NCBI RefSeq assembly: GCF_042237075.1 | Contig: NZ_JBCGDC010000020.1 | Location: 17,416 to 81,415 of the forward strand | Direction: 5' to 3' | Source of the DNA: Polymorphospora lycopeni | GTDB taxonomy: Bacteria > Actinomycetota > Actinomycetes > Mycobacteriales > Micromonosporaceae | Length of the DNA stretch: 64,000 nucleotides | Shown here: in pieces, positions 16,851 to 25,151 of the stretch | Layout: each line of letters begins with the position of its first letter | How positions within the stretch are numbered: position 1 is the stretch's first letter | Translations under genes and position numbers: made by a program | The notes under the pieces: model-generated | What the model saw: the letters and a program-made list of their open reading frames with translations, nothing else | Database searches by the model: none | Told to the model about the DNA's origin: nothing

Positions 16851-17777
16851 GTGACGGGTCCCGTTCTAGCTGTTGACGTGGGTGGCACGAAACTGGCCGC
16901 GGCGGTGGTCGAGCCGGACGGCACGATCGCCACCCGCGCGGTGGTACCGACCCCCGTCAGCCCCGACGCGCAGACCGTGGCCGCCGCCCTCGACGGGCTC
17001 GTACGCGAGGTCGCCGAGCGGGGGCCGAGCCGGCGGCTGGTCGGTCTCGGGGTCGGGTCGGCCGGGCCGCTCGACCCGCTGGCCGGCACGGTCAGCCCGG
17101 TCAACATCACGGCCTGGCGCGACTTCGGCATCCTCGACGCGTTGCGCGACGTGCTGCCCGGCCGGCCGGCGGTGCTGGCCGGCGACGGGCACTGCATGGC
17201 GCTCGGCGAGCACTGGCGGGGCGGGTACGGCGACCGCTCGGTGCTGGGCATCGTGGTCTCGACCGGAGTCGGCGGCGGCCTGGTGATCGGCGGCCGGGTG
17301 CATTCCGGCGGCACCGGCAACGCCGGGCACATCGGCCACATCGTGGTCGACCTGGGCGGGCCCGACTGCGCGTGCGGCGGCCGGGGCTGCGTGGAGGCGC
17401 TCTCCAGCGGGCCGGCGATCGCCCGGTGGGCGGTCGAGCAGGGCTGGTCGCCGGGAGACCGGCCGGCCGACGCCCGGGCCCTGGCCGACGCCGCCCGGGC
17501 CGGCGACCCGGTGGCGCGGCGTGCCTTCGACCGGGCGGCGCTCGCCCTGGCCGCCGGCATCGTCTCCGCCGCCGCGCTGATCGACCTCGACGACGTGGTG
17601 ATCGGTGGCGGCGTGTCCGGCGCCGGCGACGTGCTCTTCGACCCGCTGCGGGCGGCGGTCGCGGAGCTGGCCGGGCTGCCGTTCGTGACCCGGGTACGGA
17701 TTCACCCGAGCACCCTCGGCGGCGACGCGGGGCTGCTCGGCGCGGCCGCACTGGCGATGGAGGCCGCCCGCGCCTGA
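16851..17777 (+). CDS. ROK-family sugar kinase, 308 aa
   Basis: ATP-dependent hexokinase-like enzyme without the N-terminal DNA-binding domain found in ROK repressors. The phosphate-binding motif DVGGTKLA is at residues 9-16. The catalytic base is Asp112 in AGDGH. The ROK signature GNAGHIGHIVVD and zinc motif CACGGRGC (Cys173, Cys175, Cys180) are complete. It starts at GTG 16851, 104 bp after the beta-mannosidase stop. Context suggests phosphorylation of mannose, or of mannose plus glucose, at O6. Specificity within ROK cannot be read reliably. Confidence 0.88.
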   Translation: MTGPVLAVDVGGTKLAAAVVEPDGTIATRAVVPTPVSPDAQTVAAALDGLVREVAERGPSRRLVGLGVGSAGPLDPLAGTVSPVNITAWRDFGILDALRDVLPGRPAVLAGDGHCMALGEHWRGGYGDRSVLGIVVSTGVGGGLVIGGRVHSGGTGNAGHIGHIVVDLGGPDCACGGRGCVEALSSGPAIARWAVEQGWSPGDRPADARALADAARAGDPVARRAFDRAALALAAGIVSAAALIDLDDVVIGGGVSGAGDVLFDPLRAAVAELAGLPFVTRVRIHPSTLGGDAGLLGAAALAMEAARA

Positions 17778-17808
17778 CCCACGCCGCGCGGATCGCCCGC
17801 GCCGCGTG

Positions 17809-17868
17809 ATCGTCTGCTGCTCCGCCGGCCTCGGACGGCGTGTCGTCCGGTCGGACAGCAGACGATCG
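17809..17868. repeat. Nested inverted repeat after the ROK gene
   Basis: Outer arms GATCGTCTGCTG (17809-17820) and CAGCAGACGATC (17857-17868) are exact complements. Inside the loop a second hairpin, CGGACG (17833-17838) and CGTCCG (17845-17850), can form. It begins 31 bp after the ROK stop, between convergent ROK and ilvD genes, so it may be a bidirectional terminator, though the 36-nt outer loop is unusual. I see no gene in 17778-18089. Confidence 0.55.
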
Positions 17869-17928
17869 TCGGTGTCCCCGTGGCGGGCGACCGGGGGTGG
17901 GCCACCGGGTATGTCGCTGTCGCGCGCC

Positions 17929-17966
17929 ACAGCGAATTCGCTGTCGATACGCCGATTTCGCTGTGG
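17929..17966. repeat. Palindromic ACAGCGAATTCGCTGT element, copy 1
   Basis: ACAGCGAATTCGCTGT (17929-17944) is a perfect 16-bp palindrome. It overlaps a second pairing between CCACAGCGAA (17927-17936) and TTCGCTGTGG (17957-17966). The same 16 bases occur in another gene-free stretch at 58051-58066. The rest of 17869-18089 shows no coding signal; the repeat GCGACGAAGGTGTTACTC occurs twice in tandem at about 18060-18095, overlapping the ilvD 3' end. Confidence 0.6.
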
Positions 17967-18089
17967 ACCGCGACAGCAGTACCCGCCGGGCGGCCGCACG
18001 ATCACGGCGCTCCCGACCCGGTGGACGTCGTCCGGGCCGGGAGCGACGCTCCCGGCCCCGCGACGAAGGTGTTACTCGCGACGAAGGTG

Positions 18090-19937
18090 TTACTCGGGCA
18101 CCCGGCGGTAGGCGCCGTCGCTGGCCGAGGTGGCCATCGAGGCGTACGCCCGCAGCGCGGCGGACACCGGGCGCTGCCGGTCGACCGGCGTGTACGGCCG
18201 GTCCCGCTTGTCCTGGGCGATCCGGCGCGCGTCGAGCACCTCGTCCGGCACGTTCAGCCGCAGCGACCGGGCCGGGATGTCGATGACGATCTCGTCACCG
18301 TCCTCGACCAGCGCGATCAGCCCACCGCCGGCCGCCTCCGGCGAGACGTGACCGATCGACAGGCCCGAGGTGCCACCGGAGAACCGGCCGTCGGTGATCA
18401 GCGCGCATGCCTTGCCGAGCCCGCGGCCCTTGAGGAACGAGGTCGGGTAGAGCATCTCCTGCATGCCCGGCCCGCCCTTCGGACCCTCGTAGCGGATCAC
18501 CACGACGTCGCCCGGCCGCACCTCCTTGGCGAGGATGCCGCTGACCGCGTCGTCCTGGGACTCGAAGACTCGGGCCGGCCCGCTGAACCGCCACAGCTCC
18601 TCGTCGACGCCGGCGGTCTTGACCACGCAGCCGTCCGGGGCGAGGTTGCCGTGCAGGATGGCCAGCCCGCCGTCGGCGGTGTAGGCGTGGGCCCGGTCGC
18701 GGATGCAGCCGGCCTCGGCGTCGGTGTCCAGCCGGTTCCACCGGTTGGTGGTGGAGAACGGCTCGGTGGTGCGTACGCCGCCCGGCGCGGCGTGGAAGAG
18801 TTCGACGGCCTCCGGGCGGGCCTTGCCGCCGCGGATGTCCCAGTCGCCGAGCCAGGTGTCCAGGTCGGGGGAGTGCACGGCGCGTACGTCGCGGTGCAGC
18901 AGCCCGGCCCGGTCGAGTTCGCCGAGGATGGCCGGGATGCCACCGGCCCGGTGCACGTCCTCCATGTGGTACTTCGGGCTGTTCGGGGCGACCTTGGCAA
19001 GGCACGGCACCCGGCGGGAGATCGCGTCGATGTCGGCGACGCCGAAGTCCAGTTCGGCTTCGCGGGCCGCGGCCAGCAGGTGCAGGACGGTGTTGGTCGA
19101 GCCGCCCATCGCCACGTCGAGCGCGACCGCGTTCTCGAACGCCGACCGGTTGGCCAGCGCGCGGGGCAGCACCGAGGCGTCGTCGTTTTCGTACCACTGC
19201 CGGGCGATCTCGACGATCAGGCCGCCGGCCCGGACGAACAGGTCCTTGCGGGCGGCGTGGGTGGCCAGCGTCGAGCCGTTCCCGGGCAGCGCCAGGCCGA
19301 TCGCCTCGGTGAGGCAGTTCATCGAGTTGGCGGTGAACATGCCCGAGCAGGAGCCGCAGGTCGGGCAGGCCGACCGCTCGATGCTGTCGAGCTGTTCGGT
19401 GGTCACCGCGTCGTTGGACGAGGCGATCATGGCGTCGATCAGGTCGATCTTCTCGTGGACTATGCCCTCGATCGCCACCGTCTTGCCGGCCTCCATCGGG
19501 CCGCCGGAGACGAAGACCGTGGGGATGTTGAGCCGCAGCGCGGCCAGCAGCATCCCCGGTGTGATCTTGTCGCAGTTCGAGATGCAGACGAGCGCGTCGG
19601 CGCAGTGCGCGTTGACCATGTATTCGACGGCGTCGGCGATCAGTTCGCGGCTCGGCAGCGAGTAGAGCATTCCGCCGTGACCCATCGCGATGCCGTCGTC
19701 GACGGCGATCGTGTTGAACTCGCGTCCCACCCCACCGGCCGCGGCGACCGCGTCGGCGACCAGCCCGCCGAGGTCCTTGAGGTGTACGTGCCCGGGCACG
19801 AACTGGGTGAAGCTGTTGGCGATGGCGACGATCGGCTTGCCGAAGTCGTCGTCCGTCATGCCGGTCGCGCGCCACAGGGCGCGGGCTCCAGCCATCGTCC
19901 GCCCGTGGGTGGAGGTCTTGGACCGCAGGTCAGGCAT
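18090..19937 (-). CDS. ilvD: Dihydroxy-acid dehydratase, 615 aa
   Basis: Iron-sulfur enzyme that dehydrates 2,3-dihydroxy-isovalerate and its methylvalerate homologue to the 2-keto acids, the third common step of Val/Ile (and Leu) synthesis. Cluster motifs are SNCDKITPGM (Cys122) and ACPTCGSCSGM (residues 190-200). The length matches the 616-aa E. coli enzyme. The ATG at 19937 gives the expected MPDLRSKTSTHGRTMAGAR start; upstream in-frame sequence is unrelated low-complexity. It stands alone on the minus strand, divergent from the GGDEF-EAL gene and about 2.8 kb from ilvBNC. Confidence 0.97.
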   Translation of the reverse strand: MPDLRSKTSTHGRTMAGARALWRATGMTDDDFGKPIVAIANSFTQFVPGHVHLKDLGGLVADAVAAAGGVGREFNTIAVDDGIAMGHGGMLYSLPSRELIADAVEYMVNAHCADALVCISNCDKITPGMLLAALRLNIPTVFVSGGPMEAGKTVAIEGIVHEKIDLIDAMIASSNDAVTTEQLDSIERSACPTCGSCSGMFTANSMNCLTEAIGLALPGNGSTLATHAARKDLFVRAGGLIVEIARQWYENDDASVLPRALANRSAFENAVALDVAMGGSTNTVLHLLAAAREAELDFGVADIDAISRRVPCLAKVAPNSPKYHMEDVHRAGGIPAILGELDRAGLLHRDVRAVHSPDLDTWLGDWDIRGGKARPEAVELFHAAPGGVRTTEPFSTTNRWNRLDTDAEAGCIRDRAHAYTADGGLAILHGNLAPDGCVVKTAGVDEELWRFSGPARVFESQDDAVSGILAKEVRPGDVVVIRYEGPKGGPGMQEMLYPTSFLKGRGLGKACALITDGRFSGGTSGLSIGHVSPEAAGGGLIALVEDGDEIVIDIPARSLRLNVPDEVLDARRIAQDKRDRPYTPVDRQRPVSAALRAYASMATSASDGAYRRVPE

Positions 19938-20092
19938 GCCCCCCAGTGTTGCACCGCGACCCGTCCACCGGCCGCCGCGCCGTACGGCGGGTCCACCACT
20001 CGGGAAAAGGTGTGGTGTCCGCCATAGCCGCCGGACCCGCTGTCGCACACCCCGTCCCCCCACGCCAGGTCGCCATCCGGCAGAGTTGATGT

Positions 20093-22495
20093 GTGCACTT
20101 CCCCTCGGGTGTCGAGATCGCCGCCGTGGCCGGTGGGTTCACCGCCGTGATCGGCACGGTGATGCTGGTCTGGTCAGCCCGCCGGCACTCCGGCGCGAGC
20201 CGGCGCGCCCGCCTGGTGCTCGCCGCCGGGGCCGGGGTGGCCGCCGCCAGCCTGGTCGTCGGTCTCGTCGGCCTGGTCGCGATGGTTCCGGACTGGTCGG
20301 CATACCGGGAGCAGCGGGTCACCCTGGCCGGTGTCGTGTCGATCGGGGTCGTGCTCAGCGGGGTCCTGTTCAGTGTCGGGCTGCTGCGGATGCCCGGCCT
20401 CGCCGGTGACACCCGCACGGTGGCCCGCCACCTGCTCGACGCGGTGGTCGTCGGGGCCGCGCTGTGGTTCGTCGGCTGGGTGCTGCTGTCCGAGCCGACC
20501 CGCATCCTGGGCGCGGCGACCCCGACCACCTGCACGGCGATCCTGCTGGCCAGCGTGGCGGTCGCGATCGTGGTCGGGGTGGCCGTGGTCGCCGTGCTGC
20601 GCACCGCCCGGCCGCGCCGTGGGCTGATCCTGACCGGTGCCGGCATCGTCACCACCGCCGTCGGCGGGCTCGGCGTGGCCACCGGCGTCTGCCAGCCGGG
20701 CACGGCGATGGTGCTGGCGAGCACCGTGGCGGTGCCGGTCGGCGTGCTCGTCCTCGTCTGGGCGGTCCGGTTCCCCGACACCCCCGGCGAGCCGCACGGC
20801 GACGTGATCCGCCGGGGCACCGCCTACGCCTTCCTGCCGATGCTCGGCATGGCCGCCTCGGCGGTCTACCACCTGCTGCTCGAGGGCCGGTTCACCGCGC
20901 CGGGGATCGCCGCCGGCATCGCGGAGGGGTTCGCGCTGGTCGCCCGGCAGTACGTCGCGCTGCTCGACGTGCGGGCGTACGCGCACCGGCTGGCCGAGAG
21001 CGAGGCGCACTACCGGGACCTGGCGCACACCGACGCGCTGACCGGGCTGGCCAACCGGCGCGGACTGCTGGAGGAACTGCGCCGGGTGCACCAACGTGAC
21101 GTACCGGTGGTCCTGCTGGCCCTGGACCTCGACGGCTTCAAGTACGTCAACGACATGCGCGGCCACGACGTCGGCGACGCGGTGCTCGGCGACGTCGGCG
21201 CCCGGCTGCGGCAGAACCTGCGGCCGGGCGACCTCGCCGCCCGGCTGGGCGGTGACGAGTTCGCCGTGCTGATGCGCACCGGGCCGGCCGAGGCGCAGCG
21301 GGCGGCGGACCGGCTGCTGGGGGTGCTGTGCCGGCCGTACGAGCAGGGCGACGGCATCGTCTTCCTGTCGGTCAGCATCGGTATCGCCCGGCGCACCGGC
21401 GGGTCGGACGTGCCCACCCTGCTGCGCAACGCCGACCTGGCACTGCGCTACGCGAAGCAGCGCGGCAAGAACCGGGTCGAGCAGTACGACATCGCCTACG
21501 ACCAGTTGCTGCGCCGGCGGACGACCCTGGAGCACGAACTGCGCGGTGCGGTCGAGCGCGGCGAGCTGCACCTGGTGTTCCAGCCGGTGGCGGAGATCCC
21601 GGCGGTCCGGCCGGTCGGCGCCGAGGCCCTGCTGCGCTGGACCCACCCGCGGCTGGGCAAGGTACGCCCCGACGAGTTCATCCCGCTCGCCGAGGAGTGC
21701 GGGATGATCGCCACGCTCGGGTCGTGGGTGCTGCACCAGGCGTGCCACCAGCTCGCCCTGTGGCGGGCGGCCGGCCACGACGTGTGGGTGTCGGTCAACG
21801 TGTCGCCGCGCGAGCTGCACGCCCCGGAATACGTCGAGCAGGTGGCCGAGGCGCTGCGCGCCCACCGGGTGCCGTCGCAGCGGCTGGTGCTGGAGGTGAC
21901 CGAGCACACCGTGGCCACCGACCTCGACGAGTTGATCAAGCGGTTGCGGGCGCTGCGGGCCATCGGCGTACGGATCGCGCTGGACGACTTCGGCGCCGGT
22001 TACTCGTCGCTCGGCCAGCTCCGGCACCTGCCGATCGACATCCTGAAGATCGACCACAGCCTGGTGGCCGAGCAGAAGTCGCCGGTGGACGGCCGGCCCG
22101 ACCGGGTCTTCGCCCCGTACGTCGACGTCGTGATGCGCCTGGGGCACCAGCTCGGCCTGCAGGTGATCGCCGAGGGGGTGACCAACCAGACCGAGATGGC
22201 GGCCGTGGTCGAGGCGGGCTGCCGCTTCGGGCAGGGGCAGCTCTTCGGCTGGGGGGTTCCCGCCGAGCACCTGGAGGCGCTGCTGGAGTCGGCGACGTCG
22301 CCGGGCGCGCGGGCGGTGCCGGCCGTTCCCCGGCAGATCGGCGGGCGGGCCGACGGGGGCGTGGGCGCGCCGGTGAACCGTACGCCGGACGCGGACCCGG
22401 CGCAGTCGTCGCACGAGGTTGACCAGCGGAATCCGACACGCGGTGACCAGGATGTGAGATCAGTTGACTCAGCGCGTGAGATGCGTCAGGCTTAG
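20093..22495 (+). CDS. Membrane GGDEF-EAL cyclic di-GMP protein, 800 aa
   Basis: About eight transmembrane helices (residues 5-280) lead to GGDEF (about 300-465; intact RLGGDEF near 386) and EAL (about 480-745; AEALLRW near 511, DDFGAGYSS, IAEGVTN). Both catalytic signatures look usable, so it may make and degrade cyclic di-GMP. It lacks the PAS domain of its paralogue at 7193. GTG 20093 is 6 nt after a CAGAGT -10-like hexamer, so the message may be leaderless. The last codons overlap the ilvB promoter. The C-terminal 50 residues are low-complexity. Confidence 0.88.
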   Translation: MHFPSGVEIAAVAGGFTAVIGTVMLVWSARRHSGASRRARLVLAAGAGVAAASLVVGLVGLVAMVPDWSAYREQRVTLAGVVSIGVVLSGVLFSVGLLRMPGLAGDTRTVARHLLDAVVVGAALWFVGWVLLSEPTRILGAATPTTCTAILLASVAVAIVVGVAVVAVLRTARPRRGLILTGAGIVTTAVGGLGVATGVCQPGTAMVLASTVAVPVGVLVLVWAVRFPDTPGEPHGDVIRRGTAYAFLPMLGMAASAVYHLLLEGRFTAPGIAAGIAEGFALVARQYVALLDVRAYAHRLAESEAHYRDLAHTDALTGLANRRGLLEELRRVHQRDVPVVLLALDLDGFKYVNDMRGHDVGDAVLGDVGARLRQNLRPGDLAARLGGDEFAVLMRTGPAEAQRAADRLLGVLCRPYEQGDGIVFLSVSIGIARRTGGSDVPTLLRNADLALRYAKQRGKNRVEQYDIAYDQLLRRRTTLEHELRGAVERGELHLVFQPVAEIPAVRPVGAEALLRWTHPRLGKVRPDEFIPLAEECGMIATLGSWVLHQACHQLALWRAAGHDVWVSVNVSPRELHAPEYVEQVAEALRAHRVPSQRLVLEVTEHTVATDLDELIKRLRALRAIGVRIALDDFGAGYSSLGQLRHLPIDILKIDHSLVAEQKSPVDGRPDRVFAPYVDVVMRLGHQLGLQVIAEGVTNQTEMAAVVEAGCRFGQGQLFGWGVPAEHLEALLESATSPGARAVPAVPRQIGGRADGGVGAPVNRTPDADPAQSSHEVDQRNPTRGDQDVRSVDSAREMRQA
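22464..22492 (+). promoter_or_regulatory. Promoter TTGACT-17-CAGGCT of ilvBNC
   Basis: TTGACT (22464-22469) and CAGGCT (22487-22492) with a 17-bp spacer lie inside the 3' end of the GGDEF-EAL gene. The start site predicted 7-8 nt further on falls on the ATG of the leader peptide at 22500. Confidence 0.6.
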
Positions 22496-22499
22496 CCCC

Positions 22500-22535
22500 A
22501 TGTCGCCGACCAGGTCGTTTCGAGTACTTATCTGA
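22500..22535 (+). CDS. ilvB leader peptide MSPTRSFRVLI
   Basis: Eleven-codon ORF whose last three sense codons are Val-Leu-Ile (GTA-CTT-ATC) directly before TGA. GTA and CTT are rare in this GC-rich genome, which increases sensitivity to charged tRNA supply. The stop overlaps the first base of a stable hairpin, with a terminator hairpin after that. This is the layout of a branched-chain attenuator, as known upstream of ilvBNC in Corynebacterium glutamicum. Leaderless translation is implied by the promoter position. Confidence 0.75.
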   Translation: MSPTRSFRVLI

Positions 22536-22597
22536 GCGCACTCTCATCGTTCGAGAGTGCGCTGGCCCCGTGCATCTGCACGTGGGCCGTTTTTATT
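22535..22597 (+). terminator. Attenuator hairpins ahead of ilvB
   Basis: Hairpin 1: AGCGCACTCTC (22535-22545) and GAGAGTGCGCT (22553-22563), perfect, 7-nt loop. Hairpin 2: GGCCCCGTGC (22564-22573) and GCACGTGGGCC (22578-22588), one bulged T, followed by GTTTTTATT: a canonical intrinsic terminator 112 nt before ilvB. A ribosome stalled on the Val-Leu-Ile codons would cover the 5' arm of hairpin 1. The freed 3' arm contains GTGC, able to pair with GCAC of the terminator, a possible antiterminator. The alternative pairing is inference. Confidence 0.8.
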
Positions 22598-22709
22598 GGC
22601 CAGCCACCCGTCGCCCGTCCGGGCGCGGGTCCGCCCGCGCGGGCACCGGTCCGCGCCGAACCCGCATCACGCGTAGAGCGTGCCGCACCGACCGAAGGCC
22701 AGAATTGCG

Positions 22710-24566
22710 ATGACTAGACCAACGCCAGAGACGCTCGCCAACCGCGTCCACGCGACGCCCAGCCCGGCCACCCTCGCCACCGGGTCCGGCTCGGCGGCCG
22801 TGCCCGTACCGCCGCCCGGCCCGGCCCAGGTCTCCGGTGCGGGTTCGCTCGTCAGGTCGCTGGAGGCGCTCGGCGTCGAGGTCGCGTTCGGCATTCCGGG
22901 CGGCGCCATCCTGCCGGCGTACGACCCGCTCTACGACTCGACGGTGCGGCACATCCTGGTCCGGCACGAGCAGGGGGCCGGCCATGCCGCGACCGGCTAC
23001 GCGCAGGCCACCGGCAGGGTCGGGGTCTGTATCGCCACCTCCGGTCCGGGCGCGACCAACCTGGTGACGCCGATCGCCGACGCCTACATGGACTCGGTGC
23101 CGGTGGTGGCGATCACCGGTCAGGTCGCCCGTCCGGCGATCGGCACGGACGCCTTCCAGGAGGCCGACATCCAGGGCATCACCCTGCCGATCACCAAGCA
23201 CAACTACCTGGTGCAGACGCCGGAGGAGATCCCGCGCATCCTGGCCGAGGCGTTCCACCTGGCCTCCACCGGCCGGCCGGGCCCGGTCCTGGTCGACATC
23301 CCCAAGGACGTGCTGCAGGCGCAGACGACGTTCTCCTGGCCGCCCACCCTGGAGCTGCCCGGCTACCGGCCGACCCTGCACCCGCACGGCAAGCAGATCC
23401 GCGAGGCGGCCCGGCTGATGAACGCCGCCCGCCGTCCGGTGCTGTACGTCGGCGGCGGCGTGCTCAAGGCCGAGGCGACCGAGGGGCTGCGCAAGCTGGC
23501 CGAGCTGACCGGTATCCCGGTGATCACCACGCTGATGGCCCGGGGCGCCTTCCCCGACTCGCACCGGCAGCACCTGGGCATGCCCGGGATGCACGGGACC
23601 GTCGCGGCCGTCTACGCGCTGCAGAAGGCCGACCTGATCGTGGCGCTCGGCGCGCGGTTCGACGACCGGGTGACCGGCAACCTGGACTCGTTCGCCCCGG
23701 GCGCGGCGATCGTGCACGCCGACATCGACCCGGCCGAGATCGGCAAGAACCGGGCCGCCGACGTGCCGATCGTCGGTGACGCCCGGCACGTGATCGACGA
23801 GCTGATCGCGGCGGCGACCGTCGAGCAGAGCGGCGGCCGGACCGGTGACCGCACCGAGTGGTGGGCGCAGCTCGACGACCTGCGCGACCGCTACCCGCTG
23901 GGCTACGACGAGCCGGCCGACGGCACGCTGGCCCCGCAGTACGTCATCCAGCGGATCGGCGCCATCGCCGGCCCCGACGCGGTCTACGCCGCGGGTGTCG
24001 GCCAGCATCAGATGTGGGCGTCCCAGTTCATCTCGTACGAGAAGCCGCGGACCTGGCTCAACTCCGGCGGTGCCGGCACGATGGGCTACGCGGTGCCGGC
24101 CGCGATGGGCGCGAAGGTCGGTATGCCGGACACCACCGTGTGGGCGATCGACGGCGACGGCTGCTTCCAGATGACCAACCAGGAGCTGGCGACCTGTGCC
24201 CTGGAGGGCATCCCGATCAAGGTCGCCGTGATCAACAACGGCAACCTGGGCATGGTCCGCCAGTGGCAGACGCTGTTCTACAACGAGCGCTACTCCAACA
24301 CCGACCTGGGCACCCACAAGCACCGCATCCCCGACTTCGTCAAGCTCGCCGAGGCGCTCGGGTGTGTCGGGCTACGCTGCGAGAACGCCGCCGACGTGGA
24401 CAAGACGATCGAGGCGGCGATGGCCATCAACGACGCCCCCGTGGTGATCGATTTCGTGGTCGGCAAGGACGCCATGGTGTGGCCGATGGTCGCCGCCGGC
24501 ACCAGCAACGACGAGATCATGTTCGCCCGTGGGGTTCGCCCCACGTTCGACGAAGACGACCTGTGA
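22710..24566 (+). CDS. ilvB: Acetolactate synthase large subunit, 618 aa
   Basis: ThDP-dependent enzyme condensing pyruvate with pyruvate or 2-oxobutyrate, the first common step of Val/Leu/Ile synthesis. The catalytic Glu87 is in VRHEQGAGHAATGYA. The FAD/central domain covers about 220-390, and the ThDP-Mg motif GDGCFQMTNQELATC runs from about residue 480 to NN. The ATG at 22710 follows GAAGG; GTG 22680 is a possible longer start. It is the first gene of ilvBNC behind the attenuator. The 40-residue Pro/Ala-rich N-terminal extension is usual in actinomycetes. Confidence 0.97.
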   Translation: MTRPTPETLANRVHATPSPATLATGSGSAAVPVPPPGPAQVSGAGSLVRSLEALGVEVAFGIPGGAILPAYDPLYDSTVRHILVRHEQGAGHAATGYAQATGRVGVCIATSGPGATNLVTPIADAYMDSVPVVAITGQVARPAIGTDAFQEADIQGITLPITKHNYLVQTPEEIPRILAEAFHLASTGRPGPVLVDIPKDVLQAQTTFSWPPTLELPGYRPTLHPHGKQIREAARLMNAARRPVLYVGGGVLKAEATEGLRKLAELTGIPVITTLMARGAFPDSHRQHLGMPGMHGTVAAVYALQKADLIVALGARFDDRVTGNLDSFAPGAAIVHADIDPAEIGKNRAADVPIVGDARHVIDELIAAATVEQSGGRTGDRTEWWAQLDDLRDRYPLGYDEPADGTLAPQYVIQRIGAIAGPDAVYAAGVGQHQMWASQFISYEKPRTWLNSGGAGTMGYAVPAAMGAKVGMPDTTVWAIDGDGCFQMTNQELATCALEGIPIKVAVINNGNLGMVRQWQTLFYNERYSNTDLGTHKHRIPDFVKLAEALGCVGLRCENAADVDKTIEAAMAINDAPVVIDFVVGKDAMVWPMVAAGTSNDEIMFARGVRPTFDEDDL

Positions 24567-24594
24567 CCGCGCCGGCGGAGTTCGAGGAGAAGGC

Positions 24595-25110
24595 ATGAGC
24601 AAGCACACGCTGTCGGTGCTGGTGGAGAACAAGCCCGGCGTCCTGGCCCGGGTGGCCGGCCTCTACTCCCGGCGCGGGTTCAACATCGACTCGCTGGCGG
24701 TCGGGGAGACCGAGCACCCGGAGGTCTCCCGGATCACGATCGTCGTCAACGCCGACGAGTCCCCGCTGGAGCAGGTGACCAAGCAGCTCAACAAGCTGGT
24801 CAACGTTCTGAAGATCGTCGAGTTGGACCCGGGGGCCGCGGTCGCCCGCGAGCTGCTGCTGGTCAAGGTCCGGGCGGACCGGGCGGCGCGGGCGCAGGTG
24901 CTGGAGACGGTCGCGCTCTTCCGGGCGCGGGTCGTCGACGTCGCCCCGGACACGCTCACCATCGAGGCGACCGGCACGCCCGACAAGCTCGACGCGCTGC
25001 TGCGCGACCTCGAACCGTTCGGAATCAAGGAAATGGTGCAGTCCGGCCTCGTGGCGATCGGGCGCGGCTCGCGCTCGATCACCACCGGCCCGGCGCTGCG
25101 TGCCGCTTAG
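24595..25110 (+). CDS. ilvN: Acetolactate synthase small (regulatory) subunit, 171 aa
   Basis: ACT-domain subunit that activates IlvB and carries valine feedback control. The ACT fold starts at LSVLVENKPGVLARVAGLYSR (LSVLVENKPGVLARVAG at residues 5-21), with the effector-site pattern GFNIDSLAVG. The C-terminal domain (about 85-165) ends FGIKEMVQSGLVAIGRG, as in other IlvN/IlvH proteins. The ATG at 24595 has a GAGGAGAAGG ribosome site 28 bp after the ilvB stop. Length is within the normal 160-175 range. Confidence 0.96.
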   Translation: MSKHTLSVLVENKPGVLARVAGLYSRRGFNIDSLAVGETEHPEVSRITIVVNADESPLEQVTKQLNKLVNVLKIVELDPGAAVARELLLVKVRADRAARAQVLETVALFRARVVDVAPDTLTIEATGTPDKLDALLRDLEPFGIKEMVQSGLVAIGRGSRSITTGPALRAA

Positions 25111-25151
25111 TGACGGCGGGTCGCAGGGGCCCGTCGCAGGAAAGGGAAGTC

